A stretch of 64,000 nt of DNA. It comes from Alphaproteobacteria bacterium. Its GTDB lineage: Bacteria > Myxococcota_A > UBA796 > GCA-2862545. A program made the translations under genes and the position numbers. The notes under the pieces were generated by a model. It was not told the DNA's origin, did not search any database, and saw only the letters and a program-made list of their open reading frames with translations. Positions 8,210 through 16,862 of this stretch are shown piece after piece (position 1 is the first letter of the stretch; each line of letters opens with the position of its first letter). The stretch is taken from the NCBI GenBank assembly GCA_020632955.1, contig JACKEO010000014.1, positions 62,001-126,000 on the forward strand. Direction: 5' to 3'.

Positions 8210-9682
8210 TCAGCCGGTGTCGTCCGCCCAGCCCTCGCGGTCGCGCACCACCTGCAGGGGCCGCATCATCTCGCGCACGAAGGGCAGGTGGTCCTCCACC
8301 GCGGCGCGTCCCCAGCGGATGGCCGTCATCGCATCGGCCACCGAAGGGACGAGGTTCAACGGCGACAAGGTCTGGGGGAAGCTGACGTAGAGGTCGGCGA
8401 AGGCACGATCGCGCGTGACGTTCGCCTGCCGGACCATCTGCTGGAAGGGGTACCAGGCCAGCCGGCCCGCCGACGGTGCGAAGCAGTCGAGCGCCACCAC
8501 GAAGACGTTCCGTCGGGCGCCGAGGTGCCCGCTCACGGCGGTCTCCCAGGCGATGCGGGCGGGGACGTTGCTCACCATGCCCCCTTCACCCAGACGGGTG
8601 ATGCCGTGCCGCGCGTACAGCTGGTCGAGGATGCGCTGCATCCGCGCGTCCTCGCGGAGCACGTCGTAGTGGATGACCGCGGGGATGGCCGCCGAGAAGC
8701 CCGCGGCGTCCAGCACGTCGAAGTCCTCGGTGCCCGGCTCCCGCCCCACCACGATCTCGCGCAGCGCCTCGGGGGCCGACAGGAACTCCCGCAGGATCTG
8801 CATGGCGCGCAGGCCGGCACGTGCCTGCATGGTGCGGGTGGTACGCACGTCGTCGGCGAGGAGGCGCTCGTAGTAGTGCAGGTCGTGCTTCAGGGCCTCG
8901 ACGGTGACGCCGGTGACCACGGTGTACAGCGGGATCTCGAGGTCGGAGAGCCAGGCGTCGCGACGCCCGCCCACGGCGTCGCTGTCGTCGGTCTGGAAGA
9001 GGGAGCCCAGCGCGCTCCGCAGGTAGAGGCGCAGCGTGGCCGGGATGCCGTAGCGACTGCCCGTCTCCAGCACGCGGAAGACGTTCGTCCACGACAGCAC
9101 CCGTGCCGCCGCGAGCAGCGCGGCGAGGTCGAACTGCGTGCGCCGTGCCCGGAACATCGACAGCAGCGCGCCGATCGAGGTGCCCACCATCAGCGAGGGC
9201 GTGAGCCCCAGCCGGTCGAGCTGCTCGAAGACCCCCGGGTAGACGTAGCCGGCGCCCCCGCCGCCGCCCGACGCGATCACGAGCTGGCGCGTGCACACCT
9301 CCGCCTCCAGCGCGTCGCGATCCACCGGCACGCTGGCCAGCAGGCTCCGGCGCGCCTGTACCGTCCACGCGACGATCTCCTCGCTGGTGCGCAGGGCGCT
9401 CCGCAGGTCGCTGCCCGACAGCAGGTGGGGGGACAGGCGGTCGAGCACCCGTTGGGCGTGGACCCCCTGGATGCCGGCGAGGTCGACCTCCTGCCCGTCG
9501 GGGTTCTGCACCGTGGTGAGGCGCGCGAACGAGACGGCGTAGCGCAGCTGGGCCACCCGCCGGGCCACCTCCGGCTCGTCGGTGCCCTCGGCGAGGGCGT
9601 GCCGGACGAGGCGACGCTCGAGCTGGTCGAAGGGACGACGCCGCGCGGCGGCCCGGGCGGTGTCGAAGCCGCGCCAGCTCAC
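8210..9682 (-). CDS. patatin-like phospholipase
   Basis: The 490-residue protein has a patatin core: oxyanion loop ASGGGGGAGYVYPG (residues 138-150) and nucleophile elbow GTSIG with Ser169. The third motif, normally Asp-Gly-Gly/Ala, reads GEGGMVSNVP near residue 366, so the catalytic Asp is replaced by Glu. The family hydrolyses phospholipids or lipid esters; some members are membrane-damaging effectors. About 130 residues of unassigned N-terminal sequence precede the core. GTG 9682 is fixed by a GTGA overlap of four bases with the helicase stop, so the pair is translationally coupled. No signal peptide is seen. Confidence 0.85.
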   Translation of the reverse strand: MSWRGFDTARAAARRRPFDQLERRLVRHALAEGTDEPEVARRVAQLRYAVSFARLTTVQNPDGQEVDLAGIQGVHAQRVLDRLSPHLLSGSDLRSALRTSEEIVAWTVQARRSLLASVPVDRDALEAEVCTRQLVIASGGGGGAGYVYPGVFEQLDRLGLTPSLMVGTSIGALLSMFRARRTQFDLAALLAAARVLSWTNVFRVLETGSRYGIPATLRLYLRSALGSLFQTDDSDAVGGRRDAWLSDLEIPLYTVVTGVTVEALKHDLHYYERLLADDVRTTRTMQARAGLRAMQILREFLSAPEALREIVVGREPGTEDFDVLDAAGFSAAIPAVIHYDVLREDARMQRILDQLYARHGITRLGEGGMVSNVPARIAWETAVSGHLGARRNVFVVALDCFAPSAGRLAWYPFQQMVRQANVTRDRAFADLYVSFPQTLSPLNLVPSVADAMTAIRWGRAAVEDHLPFVREMMRPLQVVRDREGWADDTG

Positions 9683-12081
9683 GCCGGGGCCCCGTCGGGC
9701 AGCGCCCAGAAGGCCCGGACGGCGGCCACGGGGTCGTCGGGCGTGGCCGGGCTCCAGTCCGGTGGGAGCAGCGCGGCGTGCTCCCGCCAGCGGAAGCGCT
9801 TGCCCACGAGCACCACCACCCCGCGATCCTCCGGGCGACGCACGAGACGCCCGGCCGCCTGCACCACGCGGGTCATCCCGGGGACGAGCGAGGCGTAGAG
9901 CCAGCCCTGCCCGAAGCGGTCCTCGAAGTAGGCGCGCAGCAGATCCCGCTCCAGTCCGACCGGGGGCAGGGCGGGCCCGACGATGACGATGGCATCGAGC
10001 GCCCCGGGTGGCAGATCGACACCCTCGGCGAAGATACCTCCCAGCACCGCGGCGAGCACGAGCGGGCTGCCGCGACGCCCCAGTCGGGCGAGCCAGGCGA
10101 CGCGGGCCTCCTCGGTCATGGCGGGCGTCTGGCGGAGCAGCTCGCGGCCGCCCAGGTCCACGCGTCCCACGAGGTCGTCGAGCATCGAGAAGGACGAGAA
10201 GTACAGCGCCACCGTGCCCGGGACGGCGCCGAGGATCTCGCCGAGGAGGCGCGCCGTGGCGGGCGCGGAGGCCTCGCGGTCGCGGTAGCGGGTGCTCACC
10301 CGCGGGGCGACCAGCACCTGTCGGCGCTCCGGCGGGAAGGGGGAGGGCACCTCCAGCCGCGCGGTGTCCTCGGGCAGCCCCAGCAGGTCGCGGAAGAAGG
10401 CGTGCGGCGCCAGGGTGGCGGAGCACCCCACGAAGCCGGCGAGGTCGGCGATCCAGGGGCGGAGCCTCGGCGACGGGTCCAGGCAGAGCAGGCGCACCTG
10501 CTCGTCCCCCGGACGCACGCGCACGAGGGCCACGGTCTCGGGACCCGCCTCCTCCACCACGTCGGCGAAGCGGAGCACCTGCCGTGCGAGCTCGATCCAC
10601 GGGTCGGGCTCGGGACCCGTCCACGGCGTGTGGGCGCGCAGCAACGCGTAGTCCAGCGCCACGCCGTCGAGCCGGCCCGCGAGCTCGCGCCAGGGGGCCG
10701 CCGCGAGCTCGGCCTGGGCGGTGTCGTCCGGGTGGGGACCCGGCGTGGCCCGGCACACGTCGAGCACCGCCGCGAGGATGTCGTCGGCGAGCTCGGCCTG
10801 CACGGCGAGGGCGGGCTCGGCGCGCAGCGCAGCGCGGGCGGCACGGGCCAGGCGCGCCGACACCGTGGGCGAGGCGTGCTCCCGCGCCCGGTCCACGAGC
10901 TGGTGGGCCTCGTCCACCACGAGCACCCAGTCCCCGGCGACCCCCTCCCCGAAGTGCCGTCGCAGCCGACCGGTGGGCGACAGCGCGTAGTTCACGTCGC
11001 CGACCACCACGTCGACGTGCTCGCTGGTGTCGAGGGCGAGCTGGAAGGGGCACACGACGTGGGCGCGCCCCAGCTCCACCGCGGCCTCGGGCGGCAGGGC
11101 GCCACGCGCGACCGCCTCCTCCACGAGCCGGCCCGCCTCCAGGCGGTCGTGGTAGCCGTCGGCGTGCCGGCAGAGGTCGGGGCGGCAGGCCACCACGTCG
11201 TTGAGGCAGAGGTGCTCCTTGCTCCGCAGGCCCACCCACGACAGGTCGAGGCCGCGGTGACGGAAGCGCTCGAGGGTGGCCGCCACGCCCGCGGCCTGGG
11301 TGTTCCGGCTGGTGGCCCAGAAGACCTGCTTGTCGTGCGCGCGCGCCCAGGCCAGCGCGCCGTGGAGCACGGCGGCCGTCTTGCCCAGGCCGGTGGGGGC
11401 CTGCACGAGCAGCCGCCGCTCCTCGGCGAGGCAGGCGCGCACGGTGTCGCTGATGCGCTGCTGACCGTCGCGCCAGCTGGCGAAGGGGGTGGGCGTGGGG
11501 CGGGCGCGGCGTCGGGCATGCCACGCCAGCCGCGCCTCCCGCAGCCGCACGAGCCGGGCGAGCCGGCGGAGGACGAAGTCGGCGATGCGGACGTGGTCGG
11601 GCACGAGCGGCAGGATGTGGCGCGAGCCGTCGAGCAGGCTCACGAGCACCAGCCGTCCGATCGCGTCCCTGCGTCCGGAGACCTCGAGCAGCCAGAGGTA
11701 GATCTCGAGCTGCGCCGTCCACGCCGGCCAGGCCTCCAGGGTGGTGCGGCCGAGGCGATCGTGGTCGAGGGCCGTGGACTTCACCTCCTCGACGAGGGGA
11801 CGGCCGCCCACCTCCGACAGGCCGTCCACCCGACCCGACAGCTCCACGGTCCACCCGTCGACCTCCAGGGTGTGGCGCAGCGTCACCTCGGCCTGGAAGC
11901 CCGCGTCATCCCCGGCGCGCGCGGCCTGCCAGTGCTCGTGCACCGCGCGGCCCGCGGCCATGCGGGCGCGCCGGGACTGGGCGGCCTCCAGCACGAGGTG
12001 CCCCGACGGCGGGCCGGCCTCGACGAGGTCGCGCACCGACAGCGACAGCACGCGGTCCCGGTCGTCGTAGCGAGGCGGCAC
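9679..12081 (-). CDS. PD-(D/E)XK nuclease-like domain fused to XPD/DinG-type superfamily 2 helicase
   Basis: In the 800-residue protein, residues 65-130 carry a RecB/Cas4-like nuclease pattern: GRVDG with Asp86, EEVKS giving Glu99-x-Lys101, then QLEIY (Gln124, Tyr128). The helicase follows, with Walker A QAPTGLGKT near residue 230, four cysteines at 292, 299, 304 and 344 spaced like the XPD/DinG iron-sulfur cluster, and DEAH box VVDEAH at 389-393. Later blocks such as GCSATL and the C-terminal QAAGRLVRR fit motifs of the second RecA domain. It probably unwinds and cuts DNA in repair or defence. The downstream gene overlaps by four bases. A CTATCG box lies 44 bases upstream. Confidence 0.85.
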   Translation of the reverse strand: MPPRYDDRDRVLSLSVRDLVEAGPPSGHLVLEAAQSRRARMAAGRAVHEHWQAARAGDDAGFQAEVTLRHTLEVDGWTVELSGRVDGLSEVGGRPLVEEVKSTALDHDRLGRTTLEAWPAWTAQLEIYLWLLEVSGRRDAIGRLVLVSLLDGSRHILPLVPDHVRIADFVLRRLARLVRLREARLAWHARRRARPTPTPFASWRDGQQRISDTVRACLAEERRLLVQAPTGLGKTAAVLHGALAWARAHDKQVFWATSRNTQAAGVAATLERFRHRGLDLSWVGLRSKEHLCLNDVVACRPDLCRHADGYHDRLEAGRLVEEAVARGALPPEAAVELGRAHVVCPFQLALDTSEHVDVVVGDVNYALSPTGRLRRHFGEGVAGDWVLVVDEAHQLVDRAREHASPTVSARLARAARAALRAEPALAVQAELADDILAAVLDVCRATPGPHPDDTAQAELAAAPWRELAGRLDGVALDYALLRAHTPWTGPEPDPWIELARQVLRFADVVEEAGPETVALVRVRPGDEQVRLLCLDPSPRLRPWIADLAGFVGCSATLAPHAFFRDLLGLPEDTARLEVPSPFPPERRQVLVAPRVSTRYRDREASAPATARLLGEILGAVPGTVALYFSSFSMLDDLVGRVDLGGRELLRQTPAMTEEARVAWLARLGRRGSPLVLAAVLGGIFAEGVDLPPGALDAIVIVGPALPPVGLERDLLRAYFEDRFGQGWLYASLVPGMTRVVQAAGRLVRRPEDRGVVVLVGKRFRWREHAALLPPDWSPATPDDPVAAVRAFWALPDGAPA

Positions 12082-12125
12082 GGCCGGGAGGTAGCGCGCG
12101 CCGGCCTGCCGCGGGAGGCTCCGTC

Positions 12126-12131
12126 CGATAG
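12126..12131 (-). promoter_or_regulatory. CTATCG box upstream of the nuclease-helicase gene
   Basis: Minus-strand CTATCG within GGTCTATCGG, about 44 bases before the helicase ATG. It is one of several CTATC(C/G) boxes in front of genes in this window and may be a -10 element. No convincing -35 was found, so this is weak evidence. Confidence 0.25.
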
Positions 12132-12140
12132 ACCGGCGGG

Positions 12141-12647
12141 GTGCACGATCCCTCCCTCCCGGTGCAGGCGCGGGTCGATGCCCTGCTGGGCGCGGCCGGG
12201 CTGACGTGGCGCACGCTGGTGCACCGCCCCGCCGCGTCGGCGGTGGAGGCGGCGGCGGTGCGGGGCACGTCGGCGGCGATGGGCGGCAAGGCCCTGGTGA
12301 TGCGGGGAGACCGCGGCCTCGGGCTGGTGCTCGTCGCCGTGCCCGGCGACCGTCGCCTCGACAACCAGGCCTTCCGGCGGGCCTTCGGGCTGCGACGCTA
12401 CCGCTTCGCCACCGCCGAGGAGCTCGCGGAGGTGATCGGCCTGCAGCCCGGCACCATCCCCCCCTTCGGTCGCCCCGTCTTCGACCTGCCCCTCGTGGTG
12501 GACGCCAGCCTCGCGGCCACCCCCGAGATCGCCTTCACGCCGGGACGCGCCGACCTCTCCTACGTGCTCGACACCCCGGCCTGGCTCCGGGTCGCCGAGC
12601 CGCTCCGCGTGCTGCCGCTCACCCACCCGCCCCAGGGCGAGGACTGA
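12141..12647 (+). CDS. YbaK/EbsC-family aminoacyl-tRNA deacylase-like protein
   Basis: The 168-residue single-domain protein matches the YbaK/ProX editing fold. An early HRPAASAVEAAAV helix is followed by GGKALVMRGD, with the conserved lysine used by trans-editing deacylases, then a late hydrophobic core ending in a Gly-rich segment (IGLQPGTIPPFG, about residue 110). These enzymes hydrolyse mischarged tRNAs such as Cys- or Ala-tRNA(Pro); which tRNA is edited here is unknown. It starts at GTG 12141, diverges from the helicase gene with a short gap, and ends 7 bases from a convergent gene. Confidence 0.85.
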   Translation: MHDPSLPVQARVDALLGAAGLTWRTLVHRPAASAVEAAAVRGTSAAMGGKALVMRGDRGLGLVLVAVPGDRRLDNQAFRRAFGLRRYRFATAEELAEVIGLQPGTIPPFGRPVFDLPLVVDASLAATPEIAFTPGRADLSYVLDTPAWLRVAEPLRVLPLTHPPQGED

Positions 12648-12654
12648 CCGGCTG

Positions 12655-13449
12655 CTACAGCCCGCCGGCCTCGGGCAGGCTCTCGTCGCAGAAGTCGAGG
12701 AACCAGCCCTTGGTGGGGTAGACCTTCTCGTCGGGCAGGGTCTCGGCCGTGGCGGGTGCGCGGGCGTCCTTGCCCTCGAGCTGCCCCAGCGTGGGGGTGG
12801 CCTGGTAGGACATCACGCAGCGCTCGAAGTGCGTGCGGTGTCGGGCGAGGGCCTGCTCCACGGCATCCTGGCAGCGGTCGAGGCGCTTGACCGTGCCGCG
12901 CGCGCAGATGCGCACCTTGGACTCGGCGACGAAGCTGCGCCACAGGCTGTCGGTGCTGCGCGCACGCCACGCACGCGCGCGTCCCTCGGCGTTCTCGGTC
13001 TGCAGGACCTGCTCGTCCAGGGCCGCCAGCGTCTCCCGCAGCTCGGTGACGAGGCGGTCGCGCTCCTCCGTGGCGGAGGTGAGCGCCGTGCGCGTGCTCG
13101 CGATCTCCTTCTCGAGGGCAAGGATGCGTCGCTGCTTCGCCGCCGCGGCGTCCTCGGCCTCGTCCACCTGCTCCCGCAGCGCCGCGAGCTCGGCCTCCCG
13201 GGTGTCGAGGGTGCTGCGCAGGCTGTCGACCTGCCCCTGCGCCGCCGCGATCAGGTCGACGTCGGAGGCGCGCAGGTCCTCGCAGAGGGCCTCGAGCTCG
13301 GCGGCGTCGAGCTCCGCCTCGGCCGGAGCGGGGATCACCTCCACGGGGACGTGCCGATCGCGGGTGCCGAGCGCGTGGGCGGCGAAGCCGAGGGACGCGC
13401 CCAGGAGCATCGTGGCGAAGGCGAGGAACCAGGCCTGGCGCTCGGGCAT
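12655..13449 (-). CDS. membrane-anchored coiled-coil protein with Cys-rich C-terminal domain (SLPEAG family)
   Basis: The 264-residue protein has one N-terminal membrane helix (residues 6-26). A long Glu/Ala/Leu/Arg coiled coil follows (about 45-145), then a compact C-terminal domain with cysteines in ICARGTVKRLDRCQ, FERCV and FLDFCDESLPEAG. I do not recognise a named family. The C-terminal domain is repeated in the unlinked gene at 46883-47656, which has the same layout, so it is a real conserved unit. ATG 13449 follows CCGGAG. It lies 18 bases downstream of the CHAT/FHA gene on the same strand and is probably co-transcribed with it. Confidence 0.75.
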   Translation of the reverse strand: MPERQAWFLAFATMLLGASLGFAAHALGTRDRHVPVEVIPAPAEAELDAAELEALCEDLRASDVDLIAAAQGQVDSLRSTLDTREAELAALREQVDEAEDAAAAKQRRILALEKEIASTRTALTSATEERDRLVTELRETLAALDEQVLQTENAEGRARAWRARSTDSLWRSFVAESKVRICARGTVKRLDRCQDAVEQALARHRTHFERCVMSYQATPTLGQLEGKDARAPATAETLPDEKVYPTKGWFLDFCDESLPEAGGL

Positions 13450-13467
13450 CGGGACTCCGGAGGGGGG

Positions 13468-15189
13468 TCAGGAGGTCAGCACACCTTGCCGCGGGACGGT
13501 GGGCACGTCGACCGCGACCAGCCAGGTGCTGGGGGTGAGCTGGAGCAGGTCGCCCGCCTGCACCTCGAGCTGCCCGAACGGGCCGTCCTGGCGACCGTCC
13601 GGCCGCTCCAGGGCGTCGGCGGGCGCGAGCAGGTGCACCCACCCGTCGCCGAGCCAGCGGAGGTGGCGTCGCGAGAGGCGCGCGTCGAAGGCGTGCGTGC
13701 GCGCGTACAGCGGCACGTCGCAGGGCTTGCGGGTGGAGTCGCGGCCGATGACGTCGCCGGGGTGCAGGGCGAGGCGACGTCCGTCCTCGGGTCCCCCCAG
13801 CACCTCCATCCCCAGCGCGGCGCCCACGGGGCCGGACGCGCCGTCCTCCGCCAGCCAGCGACCCCAGGCCCACCGCTCGGCGAGGAGGGCATCCCAGAGC
13901 ATCCGGGCGGTGAAGCCGGGGGGCATGCTGCGGGCCACGCGGGCCAGCCGGGGCGTGGGCCGCACGGGACCGGGCTGGGTGCGCAGCGACAGGCCGCCCA
14001 TGGCGCGGCCGAGGTGCCCGCGGTGCCGGCTGATGCGGGCCTGGAGCGTCGACAGCTCGGGGGGCGCGTGGTCCAGCAGGCCCTCGGCGAGCTGCTCCAC
14101 GCCGAGCGTCCCGGCGAGCTCGGCGTAGACCGTGGCGCGTCCGAGGAGCTCGGCGGCGCACGGAGCGGGCGCGGGCCAGCCGAGCTGCGGGCTGGAGCGC
14201 TCACCCCACGGCCGGAGGGCCAGATCGGCGGGCTGGGCGATCCACAGGCGGTGACGCCACCAGCGTCCTCCGGGCGAGGCCACGCGGTGGTTGCGTACCG
14301 AGGCGCGCGCGGCCACGGTGGCGCCCAGCAGATCGCCGCCCTGGAGCAGCGCCTCGTGCAGGCCCCGGGCCAGGGCGGTGGCACCTTCCACGTCGAGCGG
14401 GATGTCGCCGTCGAGGACCGCGGCGGTGCCGTGACGGAGGAGCCGGCGCGCACGCTCCGGGGGAGCCGGGGCGGCGTGCACGCTCGCGCCGCACACCGCC
14501 AGCCACACGAGCTCGGCGCCCTCCACCACGGTGGACTCGGGATCGCCGTCGGTGGGCACGCTCGCGTCGAGCAGGCCGGCGCGGTCCTCGTCGACCAGCA
14601 GCGACACCACGCGCGTGGCGCCGGGATCGACCGGCACGGAGCGGGGTGGCGACGTGCGCCCGTGGTGGCAGGCCACCGTGATGGCCTCGTGCACGCAGGT
14701 GAGGACGGGGTGGTTGCCCAGGCGCGAGACGAGCACCTCCGCGGTGGCCTGGCCCCCGCGCACCCGCCCCGCACCCCCCGAGAGCCGGATCACGCAGCCC
14801 AGGCCGAGCGTCTCGAGCGGCGGGGCATCGGGGGACACGCCGAGCAGCTCCCACGGGAGGGACTGCAGGGCGCTGGGCGTGTCGACGAGCACGGCGAGGG
14901 GCTCCGCCAGGGTCTCGGCGCGTCCGATCGCGCGGGCCCAGGCGGCGGCGGGCGGGCCGGCCTGTTCGATCACGGCGGCCAGCGCGCGCCCCATGCGGGC
15001 CTCGTGGGTCCGCCAGTCCTGGTCCTGCCAGCTGGACGGGGGCGCCAGGAGGCGTCGCGCGATCTGCTGCACCGCCTCCACGGTGGGTCGGGGCACCGAA
15101 CCCAGGGCCGGGGCCGCACCCTGGCGGCTGACGACGACGTCCCAGCCGCCGTCGTCGCGCGTGACCACCCCGAGCCCGATCACCTGCAT
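13468..15189 (-). CDS. CHAT-like domain protein with C-terminal FHA domain
   Basis: In the 573-residue protein, the first 280 residues resemble a CHAT (caspase-HetF-TPR) protease domain. LQSLPWELLGV matches the CHAT LPWELL signature, and ELVWLAVCGASVHA sits where the catalytic-His block DVVHLAGHG is expected. That His is not kept, so activity is doubtful. The C-terminal 110 residues look like an FHA phosphothreonine-binding domain: GRRLALHPGDVIGRDST then LSRRHLRWLGDGWVHL. This suggests a scaffold or effector reading kinase signals. I use ATG 15189 because GGAG precedes it; a GTG lies three codons upstream. Domain calls are by eye. Confidence 0.65.
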   Translation of the reverse strand: MQVIGLGVVTRDDGGWDVVVSRQGAAPALGSVPRPTVEAVQQIARRLLAPPSSWQDQDWRTHEARMGRALAAVIEQAGPPAAAWARAIGRAETLAEPLAVLVDTPSALQSLPWELLGVSPDAPPLETLGLGCVIRLSGGAGRVRGGQATAEVLVSRLGNHPVLTCVHEAITVACHHGRTSPPRSVPVDPGATRVVSLLVDEDRAGLLDASVPTDGDPESTVVEGAELVWLAVCGASVHAAPAPPERARRLLRHGTAAVLDGDIPLDVEGATALARGLHEALLQGGDLLGATVAARASVRNHRVASPGGRWWRHRLWIAQPADLALRPWGERSSPQLGWPAPAPCAAELLGRATVYAELAGTLGVEQLAEGLLDHAPPELSTLQARISRHRGHLGRAMGGLSLRTQPGPVRPTPRLARVARSMPPGFTARMLWDALLAERWAWGRWLAEDGASGPVGAALGMEVLGGPEDGRRLALHPGDVIGRDSTRKPCDVPLYARTHAFDARLSRRHLRWLGDGWVHLLAPADALERPDGRQDGPFGQLEVQAGDLLQLTPSTWLVAVDVPTVPRQGVLTS

Positions 15190-15230
15190 CCGACGCACTC
15201 CAGGGGTCGCACATCGGCTCGCGCGGCCCG

Positions 15231-15326
15231 CGATGGAGGCGGACCGCCCTCCCGGGCCCTCGGGGACACCCGCCGGCCGCGTCGCGACATCGCGCGTCCC
15301 GTCTCCATCGGTCGCCCGGGAGGGCG
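15231..15326. repeat. two crossing inverted repeats between the CHAT/FHA and photolyase genes
   Basis: CGATGGAG (15231-15238) is complementary to CTCCATCG (15303-15310), and CGCCCTCCCGGGC (15245-15257) is complementary to GCCCGGGAGGGCG (15314-15326). The arms occur in the order A, B, A', B', so the two helices would cross like a pseudoknot rather than nest. This fills most of the divergent intergenic region. It could be a regulator site pair or a leader RNA fold of the photolyase transcript. Confidence 0.5.
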
Positions 15327-15365
15327 TCGACCGGCGGGCGGGGTGACGGGAGCCGCGGAGGTCGC

Positions 15366-16862
15366 ATGGTGCCTGTCGAGCGGGTGAGGGCGGTGAACAC
15401 GGCGCCGGTCCGGCCGGAGCGTGGGCACGTGCTCTACTGGATGATCTCGGCGCGCCGGACGCGTCACTCCTTCGGGCTGCAGCACGCGCTGGCCCGCGCC
15501 CGCGAGCTGGGGCGGCCGTTGCTCGTGCTGGAGGCCCTCCGGGTGGGGTACCGCTGGGCCTCCGATCGGCACCACGCCTTCGTGATCGACGGCATGGCGG
15601 ACAACGCGGCGCGGCTGGCCGCCCACGGCGTGACCTCGTGGGCCTACGTGGAGCCGGGGCCCGGGGCGGGGCGCGGCCTGCTGGAGGCGCTCGCCGCCGA
15701 CGCCTGCCTCGTGGTGACCGACACCTACCCCACCTTCTTCCTGCCCCGGATGGTGCGGTCCGCGGGCGCGCGGCTCGACGTGCGCCTCGAGGAGGTGGAC
15801 GGCAACGGCATCATCCCGCTGGCGTGGCACCAGCGCGACGCCACGGCGGCGCACAGCCTGCGTCGGGCCCTGCACAAGCGCGTGCTCGCCGACGGCTGGC
15901 CGGAGGTGCCCGAGGCCGACCCGCTCGTCGGCTACGACCTCGGCCCCGCCACGGTGCCGTCCGGCGTGTCGGCCCGCTGGCCTGCGGCCGACCTGCGGGC
16001 GCTGCGTGCGGGCGGCCTCGCGTCGCTGCCGATCGACCACGGCGTGCCGGCCGTGGACCTGGAGGGTGGCGCGGTGGCGGGCGAGGCCCTGCTCCGGGAC
16101 TTCCTCGACCACCGCCTGTCGCGCTACGCCGACGATCGGAACACCCTCGAGGAGGGCGCGGCCAGCGGGCTGTCGCCCTACCTGCACTGGGGACACCTGG
16201 GCGCCCACGAGGTGCTCGGCACGGTGCTGGACGAGGCGGGCTGGACCGACGACCGCGTCGACCCGCGCCACGTGGGGAAGCGCGCTGGCTTCTGGGGCGT
16301 CGACGCCGCCGTGGAGTCCTTCGTGGACGAGGCCCTGGTGTGGCGCGAGCTCGGCTTCGCCTGGTGCAGCCGTCACCCCGACGACCACGAGGCCTTCGAC
16401 GGCCTGCCGGACTGGGCCCGACAGACGCTGGAGCTGCACGCCGACGACCCCCGCAGCCACCGCTACGACCGCGGCACGCTGGAGCGCGCGCTCACCCACG
16501 ACCCGCTCTGGAACGCCGCCCAGGCCGAGCTGCTCGCCACCGGGCGGATGCACAACTACCTCCGCATGCTCTGGGGCAAGCACGTGCTCGCCTGGTCGGC
16601 CTCCCCGCGGGAGGCGCTGGCCACGCTCTTCGAGCTCAACAACCGCTGGGCGCTCGACGGGCGGGACCCGAACTCGATGACCGGCATCACGTGGTGCCTG
16701 GGGCGCTTCGACCGGGCGTGGGGTCCCGAGCGTCCGGTCTTCGGCACCATCCGGTACATGACGAGCGCCTCCACGGCGCGGAAGCTCGACGTGAAGCCCT
16801 ACGTGTCCCGCTGGACCCGCTGGCTTACGGAACACCGCCCCGCTGCCGAGGTCGTCGCGTGA
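15366..16862 (+). CDS. phrB: class II CPD photolyase
   Basis: The 498-residue enzyme repairs UV-induced cyclobutane pyrimidine dimers in DNA using FADH- and light. The C-terminal FAD/DNA region is diagnostic of class II: NRWALDGRDPNSMTGITWC followed by GRFDRAWGPERPVFGTIRYM. The N-terminal antenna domain begins VLYWMISARRTRHSFGLQHA, also typical of class II. Internal blocks GLSPYLHWGHLGAHEV and WGKHVLAWS fit the FAD cradle. ATG 15366 follows GCGGAG. The stop overlaps the start of the M16 peptidase by one base (TGATG), so the genes are coupled although no functional link is obvious. Confidence 0.95.
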   Translation: MVPVERVRAVNTAPVRPERGHVLYWMISARRTRHSFGLQHALARARELGRPLLVLEALRVGYRWASDRHHAFVIDGMADNAARLAAHGVTSWAYVEPGPGAGRGLLEALAADACLVVTDTYPTFFLPRMVRSAGARLDVRLEEVDGNGIIPLAWHQRDATAAHSLRRALHKRVLADGWPEVPEADPLVGYDLGPATVPSGVSARWPAADLRALRAGGLASLPIDHGVPAVDLEGGAVAGEALLRDFLDHRLSRYADDRNTLEEGAASGLSPYLHWGHLGAHEVLGTVLDEAGWTDDRVDPRHVGKRAGFWGVDAAVESFVDEALVWRELGFAWCSRHPDDHEAFDGLPDWARQTLELHADDPRSHRYDRGTLERALTHDPLWNAAQAELLATGRMHNYLRMLWGKHVLAWSASPREALATLFELNNRWALDGRDPNSMTGITWCLGRFDRAWGPERPVFGTIRYMTSASTARKLDVKPYVSRWTRWLTEHRPAAEVVA

